A stretch of DNA of 53,437 nucleotides. Source: Entamoeba invadens IP1 (Eukaryota; Evosea; Mastigamoebida; Endamoebidae). A model generated the notes under the pieces. That model was not told the origin of the DNA. It did not search any database and was given only the letters and a program-made list of their open reading frames with translations. Within the stretch, counting starts at the first letter, position 1. Each line of letters opens with the position of its first letter. The position numbers and the translations under genes were made by a program. Where the stretch lies: the NCBI RefSeq assembly GCF_000330505.1, contig NW_004191893.1, positions 57,365 to 110,801 on the forward strand, written 5' to 3'. Below, piece by piece: positions 21,063 to 30,423 of this stretch.

Positions 21063-21092
21063 CTTCTGCTATTTTTATTATAATAGCAGAAG
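21063..21092. repeat. Perfect 11-bp stem-loop between convergent genes
   Basis: CTTCTGCTATT and AATAGCAGAAG flank an 8-nt AT loop. The element lies between the 3' ends of the Myb gene (+) and an unknown gene (-), 50 bp past the latter's stop, so it could mark 3' ends on both strands. Confidence 0.6.
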
Positions 21093-21142
21093 AACTTAAA
21101 AATCAAAGTATTACAAACAAAACGAGTTGGGGAGAATCGTAG

Positions 21143-21595
21143 TCAGTCAACGGGAGAGTTTTCGACTGCGATTCTATAGGAAGTGCTGTCTGTTTCATTG
21201 CAGAAACAATTCTTTTTTTCTTCAAAAAAATACTTCTTTGCGCCAATTACAAACATCGACGAGATGACATCCTCAACGAAAATTGAACAGCGCTCATTGT
21301 TGGATAAGAGACACTCTGCGATGAATACGTCGAAGGCCGCCTCAGAGATTTTAAGAAAGACTGAAACCTCCTTCTTTGAGTCATAAACAAAGTCGCGGAG
21401 CAACTTTAAATCGCTTGTGGAGTAATTCCCAAACTCCGTTACAACCAACTTGCTTATGCGCTCATTCAATGCTCCGGACGAATAGAATTGAAGCTGTTTA
21501 AAAAGCAGAGTCTGTGGAGATCTGTATCGGTAAATCCGTGAAGTCTGTAACAGCGCTGTGTATTCTTGATGAAGTTTGCAAGTGTTAGGTGCCAT
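21143..21595 (-). CDS. Hypothetical protein, helical
   Basis: A frame of 150 residues from ATG 21595 (an in-frame TTG is just upstream). Coding-like composition. The protein looks all-helical (SGALNERISKLVVTEFGNYS, LKLLRDFVYDSKKEVSVFLK, FDVFIAECLL), with no signal, membrane segment or recognised motif. Function unknown. Confidence 0.65.
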   Translation of the reverse strand: MAPNTCKLHQEYTALLQTSRIYRYRSPQTLLFKQLQFYSSGALNERISKLVVTEFGNYSTSDLKLLRDFVYDSKKEVSVFLKISEAAFDVFIAECLLSNNERCSIFVEDVISSMFVIGAKKYFFEEKKNCFCNETDSTSYRIAVENSPVD

Positions 21596-22084
21596 CAATT
21601 TTTACCTTTTTATGTTCTCTCTTTTAACATTTTTCAATCATGTTTGTGATTTGACAAACTATATAATAATCATTAATAATGTTGAATTACTACAAGGCAA
21701 AACATTTCTGTGAGGTTTTTATAGCTTATGTATAGTTTTTGTTTGGTTTTATTCTAGTTTAGACTTTGACGTTTGTATTTTTTATTTTTTATTTTTTTAA
21801 TATTTTTTATATTTTGACATTAATAAATTATAAATTATGGTACAGATTATTAGAATTTTGACTGCTTTTAATTTGGAAAGATTTCTATTTGGTAAAAACA
21901 AAATGATTTTGATTTTATATACCAATCAAAAAAAAAAANNNNNNNNNNNNNNNNNNNNNNNNNNNNNNNNNNNNNNNNNNNNNNNNNNNNNNNNNNNNNN
22001 NNNNNNNNNNNNNNNNNNNNNNNNNNNNNNNNNNNNNNATTTTACTTTATTTTTATACCAAAAAATAAAACCACTATAAAACCC
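21596..22084. other. Spacer containing an assembly gap
   Basis: AT-rich DNA with a 100-N run at 21939-22038, a standard unknown-length placeholder. Both flanks contain a similar ATACCAA plus A-rich motif (21919 and 22057), suggesting a collapsed low-complexity repeat. Sequence may be missing here. Confidence 0.8.
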
Positions 22085-22606
22085 TCACAGTTGAATTTCG
22101 AAAAAGTCGAAAATTGTTTTTGTTTGTTTCTTCAAATTCACAGGAACTTCAAAATTTTCTCCACGCAATTTTTTGAGTACGAAATTGAATCCGACTGATT
22201 CGATGTCGAGTTGTACTTCTTCCAACTCATCTTCAAAGCCTTCGACATTATCCAGCAGTTTCTTTGCAACACATTTTGGTATAAAATATTTTTTATTATC
22301 GCTGAAAATTAGAGTAAAGATGGTTGACACGTCACAGGATATCCGTTGGACTAAGATCTCAATTTGTTGGTGATTTTTTATGAGTTCTTTATTGTAATTT
22401 TCTGTGTGTGTGATTTGTTGAATAGTTTCGTCGATATGAAAAGTCTTCATTTCCTTTGGTGTCACTACCATCTCTACTATTTCTTTTGTATTCTGATTTA
22501 ATGATTCTAATATGGTTTGTTTATAAGATGTATAGCTCTCGACAAACTCACTGACTTCGCGTGTGACCAACGAAACAACACCTTCTACTTCCTCAACAAC
22601 TGACAT
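22085..22606 (-). CDS. Short relative of the BTB/KCTD-like protein
   Basis: This 173-residue protein from ATG 22606 has a charged coiled-coil N-terminus. Its C-terminal domain aligns with residues about 95-175 of the 16913-17869 protein: KYFIPKCVAKKLL against FSLPTETAKRLF, then LDIESVGFNFVLKKLRGENF against LDFDSTGFPYVLKQLRNESF, ending FDFFEIQL against FNFFNIPI. It stops there, lacking the 140-residue C-terminal domain of its relative. The stop lies 47 bp from an assembly gap but is real in the sequence shown. The function is probably protein-protein contact. Confidence 0.7.
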   Translation of the reverse strand: MSVVEEVEGVVSLVTREVSEFVESYTSYKQTILESLNQNTKEIVEMVVTPKEMKTFHIDETIQQITHTENYNKELIKNHQQIEILVQRISCDVSTIFTLIFSDNKKYFIPKCVAKKLLDNVEGFEDELEEVQLDIESVGFNFVLKKLRGENFEVPVNLKKQTKTIFDFFEIQL

Positions 22607-22833
22607 CTACTTCGCCATTCTAGTTCTTTCTTATTCTATTAACTATTCATTGCTTTTCTAATATCTTATTAATAAAATTAACTAATACATGTATTAGTAT
22701 CATATTCTAGTTTCTTATTAGTTTCCTATTTGCGTTGAATTGTCAAAGAATATACTATATCTTAAACTATTTAATAGTATATCTATTTTACTACGACTTA
22801 TTAATAGATATATTATACTCTCTAGTAACCCAA

Positions 22834-23457
22834 TTAATTTCTGAAATTGAAGTGAAGTCTAAAGAGGCCGTCTTCCAAAGAACACACAAAACCTTTTCTG
22901 ACAGAAGTTTCGATACTTTTGTTTGGGATATTGATTTGGAAGTCTGTGTATTTCTCCGACGCTGTGATGACAAGGAGAGAGTCATTTAAGTTCTTCTCAT
23001 TCTTTTTGATCTGATAACTGACTTTTCCCTGAAAATTCGAATACAATGCGGAGATCTGAATTCCTTCCGTGACCGTTTCAATTTTCCCGTTGACATGGAT
23101 TTGCCGCATTTTCTTTCGGATTTGGACTTCCGGCTTTTCCTTCTTTGTATTTCCCGTGTCATTTTTTCCAAATGTGATTTCCTTCACAAATGTCGTGTTC
23201 ACTTTGAGGGGTTCATTCTTCAGTGTTTCAAACACCATTTTTGTCTTCTGTGAATTCTCCATTCCCTTTTGATTCCAATTCAAAAGTTCTTCTCCAATTT
23301 TCACTCGCACCGCTCTCCAATATTCAGCCTCTCTCGGAACTCCATCAATCATTTCATCAACTTCACTTTTTAATTTCTGCAGACTTTTGTCGTCTTGTTT
23401 TCTTAGAAATCGTTGCAGATATGGCAAAAGAAGGGGATGAATCCCTTCAACTTCCAT
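22834..23457 (-). CDS. Hypothetical protein, possible CS/HSP20-like C-terminus
   Basis: A 207-residue frame from ATG 23457. The N-terminal third is helical (LLLPYLQRFLRKQDDKSLQK, PREAEYWRAVRVKIGEELL). The middle is Lys-rich. The last 80 residues alternate like a beta-sandwich (ISALYSNFQGKVSYQI, SLLVITASEKYTDFQINI, RKGFVCSLEDGLFRLHFNF), suggesting a CS/p23-like fold. That assignment is tentative. No known family is recognised. Confidence 0.65.
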   Translation of the reverse strand: MEVEGIHPLLLPYLQRFLRKQDDKSLQKLKSEVDEMIDGVPREAEYWRAVRVKIGEELLNWNQKGMENSQKTKMVFETLKNEPLKVNTTFVKEITFGKNDTGNTKKEKPEVQIRKKMRQIHVNGKIETVTEGIQISALYSNFQGKVSYQIKKNEKNLNDSLLVITASEKYTDFQINIPNKSIETSVRKGFVCSLEDGLFRLHFNFRN

Positions 23458-23498
23458 CCCTTTTCTCAAGTATTTTTATTAGTTGATTTGTAATAATT

Positions 23499-23601
23499 TA
23501 GTATAGTAAATTTATAGTAAATATATTATAAAATTATAATAAATGTATTATAATAAATGTATTATAAAATTATAGTAAATTTATAATAAAATTATAGTAA
23601 A
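23499..23601. repeat. AT minisatellite
   Basis: Degenerate repeats of TATAGTAAAT and TATTATAAAATTATAATAAATG, upstream of the 23457 ATG and downstream of RPN11. Likely low-complexity drift. Confidence 0.55.
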
Positions 23602-23612
23602 AACGGTCTCAT

Positions 23613-24509
23613 TTAAAAGACGACGGAGTTCATAAGTACACCCAACGAGTCGACAACATTATTAGTCAGCGCCTCGTCTGCTGTGCTCAGCAGATGTTTC
23701 TTTGGGTCGATTTTTCCGACCTGTTGTAAATCTCTTTGTTTTGGGTCGAGAGCCTCTTCGACGATATTTTCGTTATAGTTTTTGACGAGTTTGATCATTC
23801 GGTCGATTGATTGGACGTTTTTTTCCTTTCTTCCAGCCGATTCGACTTGGAGGGAGTCGGTCCATTTCTTCTTTTGTAAGTTGAGTAACATTCTCTCATC
23901 GATTTCGTTCTTAGAGAATTCGATAGGCATTGAGTAGTATTGTTTTCCAAGCCCTCTGACGCGAGCTTGAGACGTTGGTTTACTCAAATGGCCTTGATTT
24001 GATGTGACTTGACGGGCTTCTGTCCCAAAGCCAAATTGGTTTTGAATTGTTCTGAACGCGTCGATGACGACTTTCCCTTTGACCGATTGAATCGGATCAA
24101 CTACAACTGCTACACAGCGCTCGTTTAAGCGTTCAAACGATTGTTGTGTTGATATATCTATCGACGACAACCAACACCCAAAGCCAGGATGACTGTGATA
24201 CCACCCAACTATAGTCTCTTTCCGACCAGTTTGCTTTAACATGTCCGTCATCGTCGTTTGATACACTTCATCTACAGCCTCTACAGAAACACCGGTACCA
24301 TTCTGTGGCATCGCAAAGACATCAACAACACGAACAGTGTATTGGTCAACGTACTCCCCTAACATCAACCCCATGACTTCGACTGGAACACCAGCTCTCC
24401 CGTGTTTTAACATTTTCAATAACGCAAGTGATGAGATGTGTACAGTCTCCGATGTGTCGGGAAGTGGTACATCCCCTGATATCGGTTTACGCCCACCCAT
24501 TCCAAACAT
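23613..24509 (-). CDS. RPN11: 26S proteasome deubiquitinase subunit RPN11/PSMD14
   Basis: RPN11 is the JAMM metalloprotease of the proteasome lid, which removes ubiquitin chains from committed substrates. The 298 residues cover the whole protein (usual length about 305). [17 protein letters not shown] sits near 43 and the zinc site [17 protein letters not shown] near 110, giving H-x-H-x7-S-x2-D with the upstream Glu of MLGE. The C-terminal helices ([20 protein letters not shown]) that insert into the lid bundle are present. The start MFGMGG is at 24509. All catalytic residues are intact. Confidence 0.97.
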   Translation of the reverse strand: MFGMGGRKPISGDVPLPDTSETVHISSLALLKMLKHGRAGVPVEVMGLMLGEYVDQYTVRVVDVFAMPQNGTGVSVEAVDEVYQTTMTDMLKQTGRKETIVGWYHSHPGFGCWLSSIDISTQQSFERLNERCVAVVVDPIQSVKGKVVIDAFRTIQNQFGFGTEARQVTSNQGHLSKPTSQARVRGLGKQYYSMPIEFSKNEIDERMLLNLQKKKWTDSLQVESAGRKEKNVQSIDRMIKLVKNYNENIVEEALDPKQRDLQQVGKIDPKKHLLSTADEALTNNVVDSLGVLMNSVVF

Positions 24510-24961
24510 GATTCTCTGATTTTGAAGTTTGAAGGGCGTTTATTAGTTCTTTTATGGTTTTCTGAGTTATTCACTTTCTTTAATGACTTTTAGGTATCGA
24601 TCATCTGAGTTTGCCAGGAGTAGTGTTGTTCTCGCTCTGTTCTTATTACTCAAGAGTAATTTACTAGTATCTATTATTAAAAATACTATAATTGTTATTA
24701 AAAAGTGTAAGAACAACAAAAAAGAAAAAATAAACACCTCAAAGCAAATTTTCTTTTTTGGTGTATTTTTATAACCGAAATAATAGTTTATAATTCAAAG
24801 AAATAATTCTAGTCAAATGTGCCGGAATAAAAAATTGTGTTTGTTTGTTGTTAATTGTCCAAAAAAAGTAGTTACTTGTATTATATATAAACTATTAAAA
24901 AGTGTACACCACAAAAAACTAAAAGTAGTAAATGAAATTAAAATGAATAGTACAGTAAACA
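24510..24961. other. AT-rich spacer
   Basis: No gene seen. A short plus-strand open frame here has intergenic composition. Confidence 0.5.
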
Positions 24962-25462
24962 TCAATTGAAAGGGGTGAGTGGTTGTCGAGTAATAAGTGA
25001 CCCTTCGTTTCGAAGAAGAGATGTACCGAGCTCCTTGACTATCTCTATTTTTTTCAAGCGATCCAAATTCTCTTTGTTCATCTCATTAAGTGTTTTTAGT
25101 GTGAGTAATGAGTGTTCCAATTCTAAGGCGTCTTGAGGAATTATTGGGATATTCTCAACCTTTTTAGTACATCTCACTCGTTCCGCACTCTTCACTAAAC
25201 TGTCTGAGATTGTTTTTTGATTACTTTCAATTTTTTGAAAAAGCTCTTCTAACCGAACTTTTTGTGTCGCCGTTTTTGTTTTGTCTTTTATGAGTTCTGT
25301 GGTGTTCGACGCTATTTTGTCATTTTCTAGCCGAATTTTCATTAAAGCCCACATCAGTTGAATGTATGGCATATTTTCAGAAGTCATCAAAGGACGCATT
25401 TCATTTGAAAACAATCGTTTAAAGCGTTGCGTTGATATTTCAATTGGGGTTTCAACCTCCAT
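24962..25462 (-). CDS. Hypothetical coiled-coil protein
   Basis: A 166-residue frame from ATG 25462 with coding composition. Predominantly helical with heptad-like patterns (VRLEELFQKIESNQKTISDS, LELEHSLLTLKTLNEMNKEN, LDRLKKIEIVKELGTSLL). No recognisable family; it could be a subunit of a larger complex, which cannot be told from sequence. Confidence 0.65.
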   Translation of the reverse strand: MEVETPIEISTQRFKRLFSNEMRPLMTSENMPYIQLMWALMKIRLENDKIASNTTELIKDKTKTATQKVRLEELFQKIESNQKTISDSLVKSAERVRCTKKVENIPIIPQDALELEHSLLTLKTLNEMNKENLDRLKKIEIVKELGTSLLRNEGSLITRQPLTPFN

Positions 25463-26691
25463 TTGTTGTATGTTTGATATTCTTGTTTTCTCTTTTCAAA
25501 GTGTTTGATTTTATCTTTTTTAATTGTTCTAAAAGTTGGAAAAAGTTAGTTAAAATATTAGTTCTATTCTAATTCTTTATTGTAAAATATTTTTCAATAA
25601 TGGTTCTATATTCTAATTTATTTACTATAAATTTGTTATTGTTTATGAATATATAAATTCATATTTAGAAAAAAAACTATTATATTATTAATATTATATA
25701 CTAATATATTTAAGTTTCATAATATTTAATAATAATCTATTTATTTACTATTTTCAATATTATTATTATATTTTTTAATTCAATTAATTATTTGAATGAA
25801 TTGAATTATATAATATAATAAATAAAACCAATAAATATTACTATTTGTTTTATTAAACATTATAATAAAGTAATTTATAAAACAATAATTATATTATTAT
25901 TATTTAATATATATATTATAATTTTAGTGTTTTAAATAAAATATTAAAAAATATCAATTATTATGAAACTAATTATCAAATTGATATTGAAATGATATTT
26001 ATAAAGTATTTACCACATAAATACAAATTACACAGAGTTACTAAGAACAGCATATTTCGATTAAATGTAAATTTATTTATGTATGAAAACATTGGAACTG
26101 TTAACAAAAGATAAAAATAACAATGAAACAAAAACGATTCACAAAAATACATGAAAAAATAAAAATTTTCATGTAAAGAACTTGGAAGTTTCCAATCAAG
26201 AAATAAAGTAATCTATAAAAAGGTTGACCTATTGATAGCAATTGGTTAAAACTACTATAATTAACTAATAAGAAAAGTCACAACTTTTTTTCGTCACAAA
26301 ATACTCTATTTGAGGATGAAAGTAACTTGCTATATCAGGCCGCACCAAGAATTGCTTCAACAATCTTATTTTAAATGAATGAACACCATAGAGCCAATTT
26401 TGCCAACCGCACGTAATCTGGTTATTTCCTTTCATTCTCCCATATCTGTTATTATTGTTTTTAATTCATTTTTATAACTATATAGTATCGATTAAAAAAC
26501 TATAAGTATTGTATAAGAAATAATTGAACAGTATAGAACAGTTCTTTTGGGAAATGTTATAAACAACTTCAATAGACAAATTAGAGGGAAACTTTCCCGA
26601 AATGATAGTTTTGTTTTGTATAATGATAGGTTGTTGTAAAAACCCATTGTTTCCTCTTCTGGTCTGTAAAGGAACTGTCAAAGAGAGTCTC
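25463..26691. other. 1.2-kb AT-rich divergent spacer
   Basis: Mostly A/T homopolymers and TATTAT tracts. The stretch 26310-26450 is more balanced and could be 5' UTR or an uncharacterised RNA; I cannot assign it. Confidence 0.5.
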
Positions 26692-27363
26692 ATGGGCATC
26701 CTTTTCAGCAAGGCGAAGCCAGTCGAGACAGACTCCGAGCGGGAGGAGCGCATTGACAAGTCTGAGCATTCCCAATGTACGAAAGTTGTGACTCCAGACA
26801 ACTTACCAATGTGCATTAAAACGTTCAACAATGTGCTTTTAAAGTGGAGCGGATTGACGAAGAATGAAGTGATTTTCGACTCTGAAAATAATGATTGGGA
26901 GAAATTCGTTGAGGGTATTGATTCTGTCGGACAAAACACACTTTTTGTCAACATCTCACAGAACGGTTATGTCTTTGGGTGTTTCTGTGGACAGAAAATA
27001 ACACCAGACAAGACATGCATCGCGCAAGACGCGCGGAATTTCATCTTCCGACTTGTCAACCCAAAAGACCCAACGGATAACCCACGTCGGTGGGTGTTGT
27101 GCAACAACAAAAACAATCAGCAAGACGAATTGATTGACTGGATCAAAGTGTACAAAAATGATGAACAAATTATGTATGAAGTTGGCGTGTGTGGGTTTCG
27201 TATTGCAAAGAAGACAACTAACAAGAGTTATTATGACCACATTGAGGACTGCCACGGACCTTTAAATGTCGACAAGGAACATAGTAAATTTTACTTCGAC
27301 GACTGGACAAAGTCTGGCGAATTTTTCGACAATAAACGTGTTATTGTCCTCAAATTTTCATAA
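26692..27363 (+). CDS. TLDc-like protein with myristoylation-type N-terminus
   Basis: The TLDc-like domain (about 40-223) shows KWSGLTKNEVIFDSENNDWE, then NTLFVNISQNGYVFGCFCGQ, the strand carrying the conserved FG motif, and ends with KRVIVLKF. TLDc domains occur in Entamoeba as a large family of poorly known function; elsewhere they bind V-ATPase or protect from oxidation. I chose ATG 26692 because it gives MGILFSKA, a good N-myristoylation signal (Gly2, Ser6), as in the related gene at 49132-50199. An in-frame ATG at 26602 would add 30 hydrophobic residues and hide this signal. Confidence 0.75.
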   Translation: MGILFSKAKPVETDSEREERIDKSEHSQCTKVVTPDNLPMCIKTFNNVLLKWSGLTKNEVIFDSENNDWEKFVEGIDSVGQNTLFVNISQNGYVFGCFCGQKITPDKTCIAQDARNFIFRLVNPKDPTDNPRRWVLCNNKNNQQDELIDWIKVYKNDEQIMYEVGVCGFRIAKKTTNKSYYDHIEDCHGPLNVDKEHSKFYFDDWTKSGEFFDNKRVIVLKFS

Positions 27364-27921
27364 TATCGTTATTTTTATTCATTGTTTTCTCTCCTCATCT
27401 CTTCACACATTCCACCATTTCAATCTTTTGTGAAACTTGAAATTTTGATTTTTGAGTTTTTTATAATACATCAAAATGTTTTGTTTTAAATGATGATAGA
27501 AATTTTAAACAACTAATTAAACATTTGTTAAATAAAAATAGTAATTTTAATTGCTTTATAATTTTTTAGTTATATATATTATAAATAGTTCAATATGAAA
27601 TCTGAAAGAAAAATGCCATTAAATGTCATACTAGAATTACTATATTTTAATTATATTATTCTAATAAAACATAATAAGGAAATGCCATATTCAACAACAA
27701 AAACAATTGATGAACATGTATTAAAAAATATAATATTGTTATTAAAAAAATCTAGTTGTGAAAAAATGAAAACAATGAGATTGAGTTGGTGAAAACGAGA
27801 ACACATTTAAGGAATACAAATTGGATGAAATCCTGTGCATATTATTACCAAGAAATATTCGAAAGTCTTTGAAGTTGATCTGAGTTGGTGAACCAAAGTG
27901 AATGAAACAGTGGGTTATTGA
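27364..27921. other. AT-rich convergent spacer
   Basis: No gene supported. A 65-codon plus-strand frame at 27595-27792 has intergenic base use. Confidence 0.5.
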
Positions 27922-29094
27922 TTAACACTTAACGAGCGCTTGCTCGAGGTCGGCAATAATGTCGTCAGGGTTCTCAATACCGATTGAGATTCTCACCATC
28001 TCTGGGGTGATGCCTTGTTGTCTCATGATATTTTCTGGGACCGCAGCGTGTGTCATAGAAGCTGGATGTTCAATTAAAGTGTCAACACAGCCAAGAGAGA
28101 CAGCAAGTGTGCAGACCTTGACGTGTTCCATTAAAGTCTTTGCTGCCTCGAAAGTCTTCATTTCGAAGGAGAAAGTCGACCCAAAGCCAGTCATTTGTTT
28201 CATTGCCAACTTATGGCCAGGGAATGACTCCAAACCTGGGTGGTTGACCTTGACAATCTTCGGATGGTTCTCCAAGAATTGTGCGACTTTCAATCCGTTC
28301 TCATGGTGAACTTTCATTCTCAACGGTAAAGTTTTCATACCTCTGACACACAAAAAGGCATCCATCGGTGACATCAAACTTCCGGCGTCTTTTCTGTACG
28401 CCTTGATTGTCAAAATGTCTGCTTTGGTCTTTGTCGAAGACACACCAGCAACAACATCGCCGTGTCCATTAATATATTTGGTGCATGAGTGGAGGGAAAT
28501 ATCAGCACCTAAGTCGAGTGGCTTCATGAAGACTGGCGATGTGAAGGTCCCATCGACAACAAGTCTTGCTCCGTGTTCGTGGCAATAAGCCGCAATTGCT
28601 TCGATATCGGAAATTTTGTTGGTTGGGTTGGCTGGAGTTTCCAAATAAACCATTTTCGTATTTTCCTTCCAAGCCTTCTTGACATTCTCAACGTCAGAAG
28701 TGTCAACGAAATCAACTTGAATACCAAATCTTGGGAGCCAGTGGTTAAACAATGAAACAGTGCAGCCGTATAATGTATCTCCGGTGATTAAGTGATCGCC
28801 GTTTTGTAAAAACGCTAAAGTGGACGAGTTGATTGCTCCCATTCCACAGGAGAACGCAGCAGTGCCCTCGGCGTGCTCAGCGTTTCTGACCATTTCTTCA
28901 AATTGTTCAACACTTGGGTTTCCAAGTCGCGAGTAAATGTGTCCTTCGCCTTTTCCCATGAAAAGGTCTGCTCCTTGTTGGGTTGAATCAAAGCAGAAAG
29001 TTGAAGTCTGGAAAATTGGTAAGACGTGAGAGTGAGAGACGTGGGTTTTGTCTGGGTGAAGGAGTTGAGTTTGTAAGTCCTTAGAGTCTGACAT
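27922..29094 (-). CDS. MGL: Methionine gamma-lyase
   Basis: This PLP enzyme splits methionine, homocysteine and related sulfur amino acids into a thiol, ammonia and a 2-oxo acid. Entamoeba uses it because it lacks normal transsulfuration. The 390 residues are full length. Key sites are SRLGNP (residues 55-60), the PLP phosphate contact CGMGAINS, GDTLYGCTVSLF with catalytic Tyr109 and the Cys111 diagnostic of MGL rather than cystathionine lyases, VVDGTFTSP, and the Schiff-base Lys in SLHSCTKYINGHGD. The start is ATG 29094. The family in Entamoeba is held to come from prokaryotes by lateral transfer. No intron. Confidence 0.96.
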   Translation of the reverse strand: MSDSKDLQTQLLHPDKTHVSHSHVLPIFQTSTFCFDSTQQGADLFMGKGEGHIYSRLGNPSVEQFEEMVRNAEHAEGTAAFSCGMGAINSSTLAFLQNGDHLITGDTLYGCTVSLFNHWLPRFGIQVDFVDTSDVENVKKAWKENTKMVYLETPANPTNKISDIEAIAAYCHEHGARLVVDGTFTSPVFMKPLDLGADISLHSCTKYINGHGDVVAGVSSTKTKADILTIKAYRKDAGSLMSPMDAFLCVRGMKTLPLRMKVHHENGLKVAQFLENHPKIVKVNHPGLESFPGHKLAMKQMTGFGSTFSFEMKTFEAAKTLMEHVKVCTLAVSLGCVDTLIEHPASMTHAAVPENIMRQQGITPEMVRISIGIENPDDIIADLEQALVKC

Positions 29095-29127
29095 GATGTG
29101 TTTGTTGTCTCAGTTCGGACATCCGTT

Positions 29128-29136
29128 CTTTTATAC
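29128..29136 (-). promoter_or_regulatory. TATA-like plus GAAC-like promoter of the methionine gamma-lyase gene
   Basis: GTATAAAAG on the minus strand lies about 35-40 nt upstream of ATG 29094 and runs straight into GAACGG, resembling the Entamoeba GAAC element. The position fits a core promoter. Confidence 0.45.
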
Positions 29137-30423
29137 TGTCTCGGCGGAATTTTGGAGAATGTTTTCGATTAGAACGTCCAAATATGTGTTGCGAGATTTT
29201 GGTGAGTGATATAGTTATCGAAGAAGTATAGCGAATTTCTGAGAAAACAAGTGGAAAAAATCAGGAACAATGGGGGCGAAATGATTTCTATTTATAGAAC
29301 TCCAATTCGACTTTTTTGTTGCTTCTTTGGCGCTTTTTCTTTTTGGGTCTTCTTTGGACTAATTTGATTCTTCGAACAAATGAGAGATCATTTTGGCCTT
29401 CGATAACGAGAAGAAGACCGTCGAAACTTGTTTGAAAAATGTTATTTGAAAAACATTTTTCGAGTAATAGAAACAACAATTAAAATCTTATGAAGCGTGT
29501 TGCTTTTATAATTATCGTGAATATCGTCAATGTGTATAAATACTCACAATTGTTATGTTGTTGGTGTGATTTAATGAACCAAAAAAAACTTAAAGATAAC
29601 TCGACTTAACCTTAAGAGCATATAACAAATGGATTGATTTTTCGTCTTTGTTATTCGTCGTTAAAGTTTAACGAAGATTTTCAAAGAAAGGGATCGGTGT
29701 TCTTTATATCAACGATATTTATTTATTGGTTTTCTTTTTTGTATCATTTTGTTAATGATACGAATTAACAAAATATATAATATATTTAGTTAATATTATA
29801 CATCCTTTTATTTTAAGTTATAAATGGTATGTTAAATAATTCTTTTTTCTAAATAATCAAAACAAAAAACAGTGTGTTTGAAATTGCTTTTAAATTACCT
29901 ATTTGTTTAGAAAAAAACCAATAGTTTTCTTGAATTATATAATAATAATAAAAGAACAAAAGCAATAATTGTCAGTTGAAACTATTTATGCATTACAAAA
30001 AATCAAAACGATTAATAGTATAAACATAGTTTATAAGATATTAGTCACCAAAATGTCTCATTCATGAAAAATGAATGAAACATTTTGGTAACTAAAAATA
30101 AATAAAACCAATCCAATAAATTATAGCAAAATAATTATAATATATAATACAGTAAAAAACGAAAAAAATTTTAAAAAATTCCAAAATAAATCTCAAAAGT
30201 TATTTTAAAAAACCAAAAAAGATATGAAATAATGGTTGCCATTTTTTATTTATATTAGATCCCAATTATTATTATTTAATTAATTAGACACAACTTTTCA
30301 ATTTGTGTTCTTATAAATTTCGATTCGAAAAATATGAAAATCATTGAAATAATAATACAATGAAGGAATGAAAAAAGAACGAATTTAATTGTATTCAAAA
30401 AAAAGAACTTGAAAGCGTGTGAA
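29137..30423. other. 1.3-kb spacer with a strong hairpin and an orphan frame
   Basis: On the minus strand, 29479-29288 is open and less AT-rich, ending in a basic tail (RRPKKKKRQRSNKKV). It has no ATG and a stop directly before it, so it may be a gene relic or an exon whose partner I cannot find. A 25-bp hairpin at 30041-30095 is listed separately. The rest is AT-rich and featureless. Confidence 0.5.
30041..30095 (-). ncRNA. Candidate hairpin RNA (25-bp stem, 5-nt loop)
   Basis: Arms 30041-30065 and 30071-30095 pair over 25 positions with two mismatches. On the plus strand both are C-A. On a minus-strand transcript both become G-U wobbles, leaving the stem fully paired. This bias suggests a transcribed RNA, but expression is unknown. 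It could equally be a decayed inverted repeat. Confidence 0.35.

Noticed and set aside
26478..26954. 158-codon minus-strand frame opposite the TLDc-like gene
   Set aside because: Antisense to a family-supported gene and ends in AT-rich noncoding DNA.
27595..27792. 65-codon plus-strand frame
   Set aside because: Composition is that of spacer DNA (Ile, Lys, Asn, Leu) with no motif.
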